Assembly (NCBI GenBank): GCA_963978905.1
Contig: OZ022260.1
Location: 8,235,725-8,299,724 of the forward strand
Source of the DNA: Trichostrongylus colubriformis
Taxonomy: Eukaryota; Nematoda; Chromadorea; Rhabditida; Trichostrongylidae
Direction: 5' to 3'
DNA length: 64,000 nt
A model generated the notes under the pieces. The model was given only the letters and a program-made list of their open reading frames with translations, was not told the DNA's origin and did no database searches. Each line of letters begins with the position of its first letter. Positions within the stretch are counted from its first letter, which is position 1. The position numbers and the translations under genes were made by a program. This document shows, one piece after another, positions 46,339 through 56,459 of this stretch.

Positions 46339-48621
46339 ATGTCACTTTATTTCCATAAAAAACCAATAATATCTAGCGCAGTCACCCTAAAAAATTTGGT
46401 AACTCGTTATAGGGAATACACGGCCAAAGTAGATTACCCTACGGCCAATGAGGAATCCTACGAAAAATGTAGGTCCGCTATCGCGCTACTCAAGAGCAGC
46501 GTAAGACAAATAAAAGAGGGAAGGGAAAACCTTCAAAAACTTTATGAGGAAGTAAGGGAGGAATATAGAACGTGCAAGAGTAAGTCCGATAGGAAGGACA
46601 TTATACTCGAAATTGAGCAGATAGAAGAAGAGTCAAACTATCACTCAATAATGGCCGATGCGGACGAGCTCGGCTTCATGCTCAGTGCCCGCTTAGATGA
46701 GGCGACATGTGCACGCGATAGAATGGACGTGAAACTGGGATATATAACCCAAAAAGCCCAAAGAGCGCTCACATTAGAATCGGAAGATCGCGGGCCGCCA
46801 CTCAGTCCGGACGAGGACGAGGAGCGAAATAGCACGCAAGCGGTGACAACCGACGCCTCAAGCGGGGTAACAGTAATTGAGGGCAGAGAGCGTACAAAGC
46901 CTCAAAGAGGTTGTCGCTCGATAAAGCCACCTCAAGCCTCACTACCCAAATTTTATGGGAAGGCTGGGGAATTTACCGAATTTTGGGCCATTTATAAGAC
47001 CCTAGTGCACGAGTGCGACGAGCTCGAAACCATCGAGAAGCTCATTCTTTTGAGGGAGTGCCTTGAAGGTAGGGCAAAAACAATCATACAGGGGATCCAA
47101 CCCTTACCTGAAAATTACGACTGGATGATAGAAACTCTCCAGGAGACTTATTGCGATCACAGCGCTAATAGGTCTCAAATCATACAAAGTTTAACAGCAC
47201 TAACTCCAGCTAAAGATCAGGCAGAAAGTTGCTCGATCACATTCGATAAGATCCAAGTCCTCGTGAACCAAATGGTATCCGCAGGATATGATGTAAGAAA
47301 AACTTGCGACCCAATGTGGTGCGAGACCATTCTAGCCAAGTTCCCACGAGAAATCGTCAAGCCGGTACTCATAGCGAGTAAGGCGATGGCCGATCAATCT
47401 ATTAAGGATCTCATGGGTCACCTCAAGAAAGAAATTGCCGCTAAGTGCTATGTGGAGAATAGGCTCGGTCATGCTGAGCGCAGATCAGGCTATGAACCCA
47501 CTAACAAAGTGAACCTCTCAAGCCATCGGCATAATTTGCGCCCCATTCCCAACGAGGTCTGCATATTTTGCCACCGGCAAAATCATGTGTCCACGACATG
47601 TCGAACGGTCACAGACCCGAGCAGCCGTCGTCAAACAATGAAAGACGGAAATCGCTGCTGGAAATGCTTCTCCGCGAAACACAATAGTTTCGACTGCCAA
47701 AAGGCAGACTGCATTCGATGCGGGCAGAAGCATCACGTGTCGTTGTGCCTTAAAAAGGAACGAAACGACACACAGAGACAAAATAACTCTCGCAATACCA
47801 ACTTTGGGTATAACAGAGAGGAAGCAAATGCTCGACGTTCCGATCAGGGGAACACCAGAGCACAACAACCGTTCATACCCCAGCGCAACCAAAGGGTTAG
47901 CGGTGGTGTAGGGTCGTCTAACGACCTCAACAACCAGAGAAATTTCTCCAACTATACTCATACGAGATTAGACCGTGAGTCACCTCAAATCAGTGGAGAG
48001 CACCAAGGTACCTATCAGCTAGTTCTAATGACTGCTGAAGGCAATCTATGGAACCACAACAAACAGCAGTACGATAAGGTACTCTTTTTCTTTGACTCTG
48101 GGGCCCAAAAAACCGTCATAGAGGAAAAGGTAGCGGAACAATTCGGCCTTCCTAAAAGCACGACGGAAATCTGTACCATGTCTGGTATAGGGGGCCACGT
48201 CGAAAACTTTAGAAGCCACGTAGTAACGACAAAAATAAGTACTGCATACGGCGAAGAAATCGAACTGACAATTCAGACGAAACCTATACTTACAAATAGT
48301 TTCCCTGGTGTAAAACTCACAGGCAGAGATATTGTTTTTCTGAAAGAAAACCATATCTGTCTAGCCAATTCGAAGCTCAGAGGAGAACCTCAAACTCCTC
48401 ATGTCCTCGTGGGTCTCGATTACTATCATGAGCTGGTCTCCGGACCAAACCACATGGTCAAAACTCCGTCTGGTTTGCATATAGCAAGAACCATATTCGG
48501 CCCTACTGTATACGGTAAGGGACTGATAAATGCAGACAATATCTCTAGTAATTGTCACCACAGCATGACTACTAAGCGAGCCCAGCGAACAAAAAATGCT
48601 ACGCAATATGTTCGAGCTTGA
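46339..48621 (+). CDS. Gag and aspartic protease polyprotein of the BEL/Pao element
   Basis: This frame makes the capsid/nucleocapsid and the protease. The frame is open from 46294, but MSLYFHKK at 46339 is the more likely start because the 15 residues before it look like leader. Order (numbered from 46294): a charged coiled-coil region (about 20-170), a DUF1759-like capsid segment (LPKFYGKAGEFTEFWAIYK, about 210-360), and three zinc knuckles: CIFCHRQNHVSTTC, CWKCFSAKHNSFDC and CIRCGQKHHVSLC. A Gln/Asn/Arg-rich linker follows, then the retropepsin motif FFDSGAQKTVI with the active Asp at about residue 601. The frame ends by overlapping the pol frame, which is +1 to it. No internal stop is present. 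The protein is intact as read. Confidence 0.92.
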   Translation: MSLYFHKKPIISSAVTLKNLVTRYREYTAKVDYPTANEESYEKCRSAIALLKSSVRQIKEGRENLQKLYEEVREEYRTCKSKSDRKDIILEIEQIEEESNYHSIMADADELGFMLSARLDEATCARDRMDVKLGYITQKAQRALTLESEDRGPPLSPDEDEERNSTQAVTTDASSGVTVIEGRERTKPQRGCRSIKPPQASLPKFYGKAGEFTEFWAIYKTLVHECDELETIEKLILLRECLEGRAKTIIQGIQPLPENYDWMIETLQETYCDHSANRSQIIQSLTALTPAKDQAESCSITFDKIQVLVNQMVSAGYDVRKTCDPMWCETILAKFPREIVKPVLIASKAMADQSIKDLMGHLKKEIAAKCYVENRLGHAERRSGYEPTNKVNLSSHRHNLRPIPNEVCIFCHRQNHVSTTCRTVTDPSSRRQTMKDGNRCWKCFSAKHNSFDCQKADCIRCGQKHHVSLCLKKERNDTQRQNNSRNTNFGYNREEANARRSDQGNTRAQQPFIPQRNQRVSGGVGSSNDLNNQRNFSNYTHTRLDRESPQISGEHQGTYQLVLMTAEGNLWNHNKQQYDKVLFFFDSGAQKTVIEEKVAEQFGLPKSTTEICTMSGIGGHVENFRSHVVTTKISTAYGEEIELTIQTKPILTNSFPGVKLTGRDIVFLKENHICLANSKLRGEPQTPHVLVGLDYYHELVSGPNHMVKTPSGLHIARTIFGPTVYGKGLINADNISSNCHHSMTTKRAQRTKNATQYVRA

Positions 48622-51600
48622 AGGGCTAGGAATATCGGAAGAAGAGTGTCACAACGATGATAAAACTCTCAGGTATCTGGAAGAATATTCCAAGAAGATT
48701 TCCTTCGATAATGGGCATATAACTGCACCGTTTCCTTTGAAAGAAAACATCTCTCAATTGGGAGATAATTATGGCGTTGCAATCCGACGCCTCGAGTCCC
48801 TACAAAAAACCCTGCAGTTATCCCCAAATCAGCGTGACTGGTATTCAAAAATACTAGACAAGTACGTTGAAGATAGCACAATAGAAGTATTTTCCGAAGC
48901 TGATTCTGAAGCCGTTGGTACGTACTATATGCCTCACTCCGGCGTGTGGAAGCCAAACAAAAAGGTTCCACTCAGAATAGTATTTGACGCATCCTCAAAA
49001 AGAAGAGATGCACTCTCGCTTAATGACGTCATCCATAAAGGAGAGTCATTCATCAACAAAATACATGACATATTGATATCCTCACGGAAAGGAAACATCA
49101 TTCTCATGTGTGATATCGAAGCGGCCTTCACGCAAATACGTTTGGTCAATTCGCATAAGGATCTCTGTAGATTTTTGTGGGTGAAGAACATAGATCTGCC
49201 ACCCACAAGAGACAATCTGATCCACTACCGTTTCCGAAGGCTACCGTTCGGAATAACGGCTTCTCCGAGCATACTAAACATGGCACTCACGTCCTACTTG
49301 GACAGCCTCACTTCTCCTCTAGCTGAAGAAATAGCGAAAAGCCTTTACGTAGACAATGTAATGATGCTAGCTAGTACCACAGAAGAGGCCTTGATGAAAT
49401 ATCATCAGTCAAAAGAACTATTTGCTAGAATTGGCATGAACCTGCGAGAATACATCTCAAATTCACCTCATGTCAACTCAAGAATACCACTGAAAGACAG
49501 ATTGGAATCCGACTGTCTAAAAGTATTAGGCGTTCGTTACAGTATAGCGGACGATGCCTTCAAAGTAGTAACAAACTTCCATACTGCAACAAAACTGACA
49601 AAAAGAGACATTGTGAGTCAAATAAACTCAGTCTATGACCCAATAGGTCTAGCAGGTCCCCTACTGGTCCATCTCAAATCAATGATGAGAGAAGTATTTG
49701 ACTTGGAAGTAGATTGGAAAACCCATCTCGACTCCGCATCATGTCAAAAGTGGAACCGATTATGCAGCGAGGTTAGCAACGCGAACATAACGGTATCACG
49801 ACCTCTGAATCCTCCAATTGGTGCAAAACTGCGCCTTTGGGTATTTGCAGACGCTAGTAAAGTCGCCATCGCGACATGCGCCTACGGGCAGAACATAGAG
49901 ACGAGGTCTATTTCGGGGCTGATCAGTGGAAAAACGCGACTGACCCCAAAGAAATGCCACCAAACAATTCCTCGCTTGGAACTTCTTGGTCTCCTCATGG
50001 CTACGCGTCTTTGCAATTCCATCCTTACAAACATGCGGGATTTAGTACATTCAATCTCGTTGGTCACAGATAGTGAAATCGCCCTGTGGTGGCTGAAGTC
50101 TCCAAAGAAACTACCCGTGTTCGTAGTTAATCTGAGACAGCGCATAAAGGATATTACGAATATCATAGAATCAAAGGGCATTCCTATATCATTTTTACAC
50201 GTCCAAACCTCCCACAATCCAGCAGACGCCGGTACAAGGGGGGCGCAAGGCATTATCAACCACGACTGGGTCCAAGGACCTCGCTGGCTTGAAGCCGAAC
50301 CTAGCAAGTGGCCCATTAAATCAATGGAGTCCATCGTGGAGTTACCTTTTGATGAAGGCCACAAGGAGTCATTGACCCTAGCAGAAACATCTGTAGAGCC
50401 AAGCAAAAAAGCAGTTGACCTCATAGATCTCGCACGTTTTTCAAAGCTCAAAAAAGCATTGCGTGTAGTAGCTCTTGTAGGGAAAACTGCAAAGTGCTGG
50501 GTAGAATCCACTAACAAGAATCGCTCATTAAATATAAAGCTAGTCAAAATCTGTCAATTTACGACAACGAGGGAAATATCTTCAGTCGATATAGAACGAG
50601 CTGAACAAGTTATCCTCATCCAAGAGCAAAGTCTCGAAGATCTTGAGTCATTGCAAAAAAGATTCTCTGACAAAAAGATCATACGTGACCCTGAAGAGAT
50701 CATAAGACACGAGTCTCGGCTGCAAAACGCAGTTCTTCCGCGAGACACGAAGTCACCTATCTACATTCCTCCCAAATCCGAACTCACCCGTTTGCTCGTG
50801 AGACAAATCCACTATGAGAATGCGCACTGTGGGAAAGAGCACACTCTCACCATAGCACGCCAAAGGTTCTGGATTCCTCGGGCATCCAATGCGTTCAAAG
50901 CATTTTTGAAGAACTGTGCTACATGCAAGAAGTATCAAGGTCTACCTTTAGGAGCTCCTTTGATGCCATCTCTTCCGTCAGATCGGGTTGTAGAGAGCAA
51001 GCCCTTTCAAAACACTGGGTGTGACTTTCTGGGCCCATTTGTGGCAAAAACCCAGGAGAAGATGTATGTAGCATTATACACCTGTCTCACCACTCGCGCA
51101 GTCCATTTAGAGGTCGTCGAAAATATGTCGACGGGAGCCTTCTTGAATAGTTTCATACGCTTCATCTCCAGGAGAGGCACCCCAAAAATAATGAGAACCG
51201 ACTGCGGAACAAACTTCAAGCAAGGAGAGCAGATAATAGCTACAATGTTCGAAAAAGATGGATCGACAGGACAGTCTATAATGACCTACTGTGCATCCGA
51301 AAGAATAAAATGGCTGTTTAATCCTCCTGCATCTCCCTGGATGGGAGGAGTTTGGGAAAGGCTGGTAGCGTCAGTCAAAAAGGGGTTCAATAAAGCTGTC
51401 GGCCGCAAAAAACTAAGCTTCACAGAAATGTGCACAATAATAGCAAGAATAGAGGCGATATTAAACACTAGACCGCTAACTAAAGTCTGTCTAGGGGATA
51501 TAACAAAAATCCCTCTCCGCTCAATTGATTTCCTGCAGGGAAACGTCAAATTCTCCCTTCCAGAAGGAGGGAATAGAGAAGACGAAGACGATCCGTCATA

Positions 51601-52792
51601 TGATCCCGAGCTCATCCAATCACGGAGACAAGCTCAAGAGGCTATTCGTTTTTCGGAGAACGTAGCTAATAAGTTCTGGGACTGTTGGAAGCATGAGTAC
51701 TTGGTGTCACTGAGGGATATGCAAAAACAATATCTAAAACAACCCAGACACCTTCAGAGGTTAACTCCAGAAATAGGCGAGATCGTCCTAATTGAACAGG
51801 ATCAAATCCCAAGAGGGGCTTGGCCTTACGGCAAAGTAACGGATATCATTCCGTCCGCCGATGGTCTGGTAAGGTCAGTAAAGATCCTTACGCCCAACCA
51901 CAAAATAATTCACCGCCCTCTTAACAAAATCTATCCGCTGGAAGTTCGCAGTTTTCCTGACGGAGACGACACCGGAGAAATTCTCACGAGAAATTCCACC
52001 GATCCTTCTTCTGAACCAAATCCAGAAGAGCCGTCGACCACAATTTGCAGGTCAGAAAAAGTACCCCATCGCCAACCTCTTCCACGCGCCTCTAAGGCAC
52101 GCGCCCATGAATTCTTCAAAAACATGGATTGCGCAATTAGCCACAAAAGGTCGCCATTACCTGCAACATTTACACTTATGTGCATCACCTTACTCTCACT
52201 AATATCCTCGACTTGTGCTACCAACGCATCCACCCTTATATGGTGCGCCAGCGGTACAGTCCATATTCCTGCAATAGCAGGTTCGCTCGAGGTGTGTATT
52301 GATAGCAAATGCCAACGTCTAATCAATACCTCGCAGCCCATCACCTACATACTGCCCATATCCCCCACCGGTAAAGATGCCACGGTACTTTTGAAAACTT
52401 TTGAAGAGGGCAGTATTCACGAGCAGACTTTAGTCTGCGATAGGGCAAACTTTTGCGACCACCAATATTTCCTATCTAAAACGTTACTAGGGAACCCACA
52501 CTGCTGGCCAGTCGGGGCAATAGCCACAGCAGCCATACTGATCTATATGATCATAGTAACAGTCATGTGCATCGTGTGGACAGTAATGAAAACCGTAAAA
52601 ATTCGCAAAACCAAAAGATCAACTAATGTGATCGCGAAGCGAAAGGTAGACAGTCCACAAAGAGCACCCCCGTGCGTTTTCGAACTTGCACAAATCCCTG
52701 GCACAGTTCTCACAGTATGTACTGTGCCTCCTTGCACCGGCTACTGCGTGCCAACATGGAATCATGCGCCACTCAGCAGATCTCGTGTGTAA
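48596..52792 (+). CDS. Reverse transcriptase, RNase H, integrase and envelope N-terminal part
   Basis: The 1398-codon frame opens after a stop at 48566-48568, and homology starts at the first Met (MFELEGLGIS). RT motifs: LRIVFDASSK, MCDIEAAFTQIRL, FRRLPFGITASPSI and LYVDNVMM. The catalytic box is YVDN at about residue 251, a variant of YVDD. RNase H: WVFADASKVAIATCAYG, RLELLGLL, LVTDSEIALWW and HNPADAGTRG. Integrase: an HHCC zinc site (HYENAHCGKEH ... CATCKKY), then the catalytic core at TGCDFLGPF, MRTDCGTNF and GGVWERLVASVK. A DUF5641-type domain follows (WPYGKVTDIIP). From about 52124 the same frame encodes a signal peptide, a Cys-rich ectodomain and a membrane helix (IYMIIVTVMCIVWTVM). This is the N-terminal glycoprotein of the envelope. 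The frame then runs out where the fusion-protein part continues in the +1 frame. Confidence 0.93.
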   Translation: MLRNMFELEGLGISEEECHNDDKTLRYLEEYSKKISFDNGHITAPFPLKENISQLGDNYGVAIRRLESLQKTLQLSPNQRDWYSKILDKYVEDSTIEVFSEADSEAVGTYYMPHSGVWKPNKKVPLRIVFDASSKRRDALSLNDVIHKGESFINKIHDILISSRKGNIILMCDIEAAFTQIRLVNSHKDLCRFLWVKNIDLPPTRDNLIHYRFRRLPFGITASPSILNMALTSYLDSLTSPLAEEIAKSLYVDNVMMLASTTEEALMKYHQSKELFARIGMNLREYISNSPHVNSRIPLKDRLESDCLKVLGVRYSIADDAFKVVTNFHTATKLTKRDIVSQINSVYDPIGLAGPLLVHLKSMMREVFDLEVDWKTHLDSASCQKWNRLCSEVSNANITVSRPLNPPIGAKLRLWVFADASKVAIATCAYGQNIETRSISGLISGKTRLTPKKCHQTIPRLELLGLLMATRLCNSILTNMRDLVHSISLVTDSEIALWWLKSPKKLPVFVVNLRQRIKDITNIIESKGIPISFLHVQTSHNPADAGTRGAQGIINHDWVQGPRWLEAEPSKWPIKSMESIVELPFDEGHKESLTLAETSVEPSKKAVDLIDLARFSKLKKALRVVALVGKTAKCWVESTNKNRSLNIKLVKICQFTTTREISSVDIERAEQVILIQEQSLEDLESLQKRFSDKKIIRDPEEIIRHESRLQNAVLPRDTKSPIYIPPKSELTRLLVRQIHYENAHCGKEHTLTIARQRFWIPRASNAFKAFLKNCATCKKYQGLPLGAPLMPSLPSDRVVESKPFQNTGCDFLGPFVAKTQEKMYVALYTCLTTRAVHLEVVENMSTGAFLNSFIRFISRRGTPKIMRTDCGTNFKQGEQIIATMFEKDGSTGQSIMTYCASERIKWLFNPPASPWMGGVWERLVASVKKGFNKAVGRKKLSFTEMCTIIARIEAILNTRPLTKVCLGDITKIPLRSIDFLQGNVKFSLPEGGNREDEDDPSYDPELIQSRRQAQEAIRFSENVANKFWDCWKHEYLVSLRDMQKQYLKQPRHLQRLTPEIGEIVLIEQDQIPRGAWPYGKVTDIIPSADGLVRSVKILTPNHKIIHRPLNKIYPLEVRSFPDGDDTGEILTRNSTDPSSEPNPEEPSTTICRSEKVPHRQPLPRASKARAHEFFKNMDCAISHKRSPLPATFTLMCITLLSLISSTCATNASTLIWCASGTVHIPAIAGSLEVCIDSKCQRLINTSQPITYILPISPTGKDATVLLKTFEEGSIHEQTLVCDRANFCDHQYFLSKTLLGNPHCWPVGAIATAAILIYMIIVTVMCIVWTVMKTVKIRKTKRSTNVIAKRKVDSPQRAPPCVFELAQIPGTVLTVCTVPPCTGYCVPTWNHAPLSRSRV

Positions 52793-54299
52793 CAAAAACG
52801 GTCAATGTCATCTAGAATATACCAGAGAGCTTCTATTCAATAGGCTCCAATCAGAACTCTGCATCGAGATCTGGCACGCCAACCGATCAGTCGGAATAGC
52901 GAAATTTGTTAAAAAGACCATAGCATTCAAATGCTCCAAGGTCACCGAATTTTATACCAGACCGTCCACAATAGAAGTGCATCATGAAAAGCGCTGTGTC
53001 AATGCAGGCTCATGCATCGACGACAGATGTGACAAAATGAACCCCAATGAAACAGTCCTCGAACTGAATCATACCTTACAGTACCCGGGTTACTCTGGTT
53101 GCTTGAGTAGTTGCGGAGGAGTATTTTGCGGATGCTTCCTACCAATGCCTAGTTGCTGGTTCTACAGGGTCGCTCACAGACCGACATCAAGACGTATCTT
53201 CGAGATAATACGATGTCCATATTGGAACCCGACTGTAACTTTCGACATCGAAATATCAACGGCGAACCAAACAAAAAAATTCACCCGGACATTTGAACCA
53301 TATGTAGGGCAGAGCCTTCTTGAGTTCAACATAACGGTGGCTTCGATCCAGAAGTCAACGGGTCCATCAGAAAGCAACCGGTTTGCTATTTCTTCTGATA
53401 AAGCTTATGCTTTACCAATCCACTACCCATTGCCGGTAGCCTGTGATTCCTATAGCCAAGCACTTAACAATTTCGCTTCCTGCTCAAATCTCGTTGAGTG
53501 TCACTGCGGTTCACCTCTTAACTGTCTATGTCCGGATTATTCTATCCAAAAGCTTTGCGATAACCCGCAAAGCGAATTGCCTCTGCAAACGCCTCATGCC
53601 ATAATATCTGCTGAGGCAAACAACATCGTTGCATCGTCCAACGAGGAGGAAATGGTCATTAGAATTGAATCCAGGATGTTGCATAACGCAGCCGAGTTAG
53701 TGGTTAATCAAGAGTGTTCCTTCCACATTTCCGAGATAACTGGCTGCTATAATTGCGCGATCGGCGCACACTTTACAGCAACATGTAGATCCATGGAGCA
53801 CGCGTCAGTGACGGTTACGTGCGACTTCCACCAATTTCTGGTCAACTGTGGACCATCAGGCGAAATCAACAACATAGTGCTCAACTTTGGGCACCCAGTA
53901 GTGCGAGAGCAATGCAACGCTCATTGCTCAGGCAATCCTACCAAGTTCCAATTGAACGGGTCATTGCATTACCATATAGAAGCCCCTCGAAGTATCTCAG
54001 CCTTCGAGAGGGAAACCCATGGCGTACCACTCAAGCATCAGTGGTTCGCGGATATTACCTTTCCAAGTCTTGACCCATTAATCAATGTAGTCAAGAAACA
54101 CTGGAAGGTAGCTTTAGGTTGCGTTACAGCCACCCTCGGCTTGGCTGCCCTCACCTATTTAGCGGGTCCACTAATTTTGTGGATCATCGTCAAAGCAGGT
54201 CTCTCAATAATTACGACCCTACTCCCATGGTTATGGAAAGCCGTACAAGGCTTACTACGCAAGGTCGTCTCCGAAAAACGGAACGCAGGTAGTACGTAA
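52686..54299 (+). CDS. Envelope C-terminal part, phlebovirus G2-like fusion glycoprotein
   Basis: The 537-codon frame is +1 to pol and overlaps its end by 107 bases. The ectodomain is rich in paired cysteines. It shows the phlebovirus G2/Gc-type fusion-loop region around 53086-53170, with the motif CGGVFCGCFLPMPSCWFYR. Several N-glycosylation sites (NRS, NET, NHT, NIT, NGS) are present. A C-terminal hydrophobic region anchors it (ALTYLAGPLILWIIVKAG) and a short basic tail follows. The first residues of the frame (MHKSLAQFSQ) overlap the pol frame, so the true join to the signal-peptide-bearing N-terminal part is near 52,700-52,790, by frameshift or splicing; I did not resolve it. The role would be membrane fusion, of class II type by family. 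No stop interrupts the domain. Confidence 0.85.
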   Translation: MHKSLAQFSQYVLCLLAPATACQHGIMRHSADLVCNKNGQCHLEYTRELLFNRLQSELCIEIWHANRSVGIAKFVKKTIAFKCSKVTEFYTRPSTIEVHHEKRCVNAGSCIDDRCDKMNPNETVLELNHTLQYPGYSGCLSSCGGVFCGCFLPMPSCWFYRVAHRPTSRRIFEIIRCPYWNPTVTFDIEISTANQTKKFTRTFEPYVGQSLLEFNITVASIQKSTGPSESNRFAISSDKAYALPIHYPLPVACDSYSQALNNFASCSNLVECHCGSPLNCLCPDYSIQKLCDNPQSELPLQTPHAIISAEANNIVASSNEEEMVIRIESRMLHNAAELVVNQECSFHISEITGCYNCAIGAHFTATCRSMEHASVTVTCDFHQFLVNCGPSGEINNIVLNFGHPVVREQCNAHCSGNPTKFQLNGSLHYHIEAPRSISAFERETHGVPLKHQWFADITFPSLDPLINVVKKHWKVALGCVTATLGLAALTYLAGPLILWIIVKAGLSIITTLLPWLWKAVQGLLRKVVSEKRNAGST

Positions 54300-55160
54300 T
54301 ACGCACCACGGGCAGCATGGGCACAAAGCCCTCACGCCTCTGCGTTCAACTACGCAAAAAAGAAAGCAAAAAACCCTAGTCCAGCTAGTCCAGTCCTCTA
54401 ATTACTTATCATTACTTTTACTTTACTACCTCATCACTACCACTATGCATCACTATATATTCTATTCGTAGTATTACAAAATAAAAAGTGCATGCACATA
54501 GAAACCCATAGGCAGGCAGGCACGACAAGGCTACAAGGCTAATATCAATTCCATCAATCCCTAACTTCCTTTTCAAGCAAAATTCCCACAATTCCATTCA
54601 AAATTTGCACCTAATCGTGCCAACCTCTTAAAAACAAAATTCACACCCACCAGTATTTGGGGTACGGTCCCATAATGATTGGCGGTGGCGGCTGGTGGTC
54701 GTCCGCAGTCCAGGCGGCTCCCAGAATACCAGCGGAGTCCAGTGGAATTGCAGACGATCAAAAGTGCCAAAATATAATAGGCGGCAATGGGGCATTTTAA
54801 CGCTCCGTACACGGAGTGGGTTTGCAGGCAGGTTTAACACGGGAGCATCGTCCTCTTTAGGACGTACATTCGCGATCTTCTTGATCTCCATGATCTTTAT
54901 CTCATCATATCCATTCTACTCATTTCGCAATGTTCGTTAACCTGTCGTGGGGTACTAATGCTTCTATTTTCACAATCAACGCCTCCGTCCTGCCGCCCCT
55001 CAATCGTGTCCAGCCACAGCCCTCAATCGCGGCAGCCAACGAACGCCGTCCAGTCAACGCCAACAATCGCGGCAGCCAGCGAACGCCGTCCAGCCTCTAT
55101 TTCATCACTCCACAAATAAGAAGAAGATACAACAACTGTACATTTTGAAACTCCGTTGCC
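54300..55160 (+). other. Noncoding tail of the BEL/Pao element
   Basis: About 860 bp separate the envelope stop from the 3' LTR with no credible reading frame. The stretch includes two near-identical 27-bp-scale direct repeats around 55021-55105 (CAATCGCGGCAGCCA followed by ACGAACGCCGTCCAG). I see no other structure. Confidence 0.5.
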
Positions 55161-55167
55161 GGCGGAG
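55161..55167 (+). other. Candidate polypurine tract
   Basis: GGCGGAG lies directly before the 3' LTR. It is short for a polypurine tract, but the position is exact for plus-strand priming. Confidence 0.4.
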
Positions 55168-55404
55168 TATCGTCGTCGACGACGATCCCTCGTCGTCTCA
55201 CTGTCTGAGACGACGTTCTCTAACGGCGTCCCCTACTCAAGGATACGGGGTCAAGCGGACCCACAGAAGAAATGGTCCGCACTCTTCGATTTCGACGTCG
55301 CAACAAGACGTTGACTCTCTCTTACTCTCATACGATAAACATATTGCTTACTCCCTCTTTCTTACGCCTTGCATTCGTTACATAAAAACCACTGAACCGC
55401 CACA
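55168..55404 (+). repeat. 3' LTR of the BEL/Pao element
   Basis: The 237-bp partner of the 5' LTR has one substitution. It is followed by the second copy of the AACCA target duplication at 55405-55409. Confidence 0.93.
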
Positions 55405-55413
55405 AACCATCCT

Positions 55414-56110
55414 ATTTAAAGACAGTGGTTGGGGTAATGTGGGTGATAAGTAATCCGAAATGGAGTCATTTAGTGAAAAACTGCGGGTCTGAAAGGCCTT
55501 TACATGGCGAAATCCCGCGTCGAAGGCGCCCCCTTGAGCCGTGGCGGAGACGGCCTCGTCAGGGCAAGCTGCCTTTGTTTAGGGCAGCCCGCCTCCTGGC
55601 GACGAGCTTCCCCCTGGCTGGCTGGCTGAGAGGAGCGAAGGCGATGCGGCACGGCTGGAGTGATCCGGGCGCGCTTTCGTAATTAGAGCGTCGCATACCC
55701 AATCTCAATCAGTTGATTGTCTGTTTCAGTGTTTTGATTTTTGCTGCTCACCCGTAGAATCTGCGAGTTTTCCTTTTCTGTTCCTCTTTTCTCTTTCATT
55801 GATTCTCACTCGATGTCTCGTTTGCAGTTAACGATGGGATGCCTTTAAAGTTTTTTGTATTGTTTCCTGCTGTTTTTGCGCATTGATTGCCTGGCTACAT
55901 GCCGATGGCAGAGTCGCCCTGGCTACCCACCACTTGACGGAATGGTGGTCCACGTCGAGAATCAACGGTAGGAAGGGGGACCCATTTTTTGGGTTTTTGG
56001 CTAATTCCATCCGTTTTTTCTTCACTGTCCTGTTACCAAGCATCTCGAGTTTCATATTCACTACTGTTTTGACTTCTCGTCCGAATTTCCTAATGCTGCC
56101 TTTAATATGT
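55414..56110. repeat. MITE-N copy 2
   Basis: Starts TATTTAAAGACAGTGGTTGG just 10 bp beyond the retroelement target site and ends near ATGCTGCCTTTAAT. It shares CCATCCGTTTTTTCTTCACT with the 57-kb copy. The middle differs and is unusually GC-rich (55530-55680). Confidence 0.6.
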
Positions 56111-56254
56111 AGGTAAGTTAAATTAAATATAAACGGCTGTTGGACAATAAACCTAGCCGGGGCTGTTATGGGAGGCATATTTTCCGGGGCACGTGATTTG
56201 ACCCTGCGTCATCATACGTAAGGCGGCGTTCATAATTTGCGTAACCGACGCCGG

Positions 56255-56459
56255 CACGTCAGGATTTCGCACCGCAAGCGAAGCAATGCGGACGAGCCAA
56301 AAGCGTCATGTTGTTGGGTCCAAAAGCAATCACAAGTGAACTGCGTATCGCGCCCTTAGCATTACCTTGTAATCGCTTAAGACCCAACTATCACGACGCA
56401 GATAGCTCGCATACACAGCCTCGCACGCTGCTCGTCGTCGTGCGAAATCCTGACATAAG
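56255..56459. repeat. MITE-L copy 2, inverted
   Basis: Ends ACGTCAGGATTTCGCAC and GTGCGAAATCCTGACATAA. It is preceded by a half MITE-A end (GGCGTTCATAATTTGCG, near 56223), so repeats are nested here. Confidence 0.65.

Larger units (their letters stand above)
45895..55404 (+). mobile_element. BEL/Pao LTR retrotransposon with envelope gene
   Basis: The 9.5-kb element has 237-bp LTRs, a primer site, three long reading frames and a 5-bp target duplication AACCA (45890-45894 and 55405-55409). Gene order is gag-protease, reverse transcriptase-RNase H-integrase and envelope, as in BEL/Pao. The LTRs differ at one position only, so insertion was recent. Three reading-frame registers are used. Gag to pol and pol to envelope are each +1 shifts in short overlaps, so expression needs frameshifting or splicing, or else one or both shifts are damage. 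Envelope-bearing BEL elements with phlebovirus-like glycoproteins are known from C. elegans (Cer7-type). The old host DNA on both sides is itself repetitive. Confidence 0.95.
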
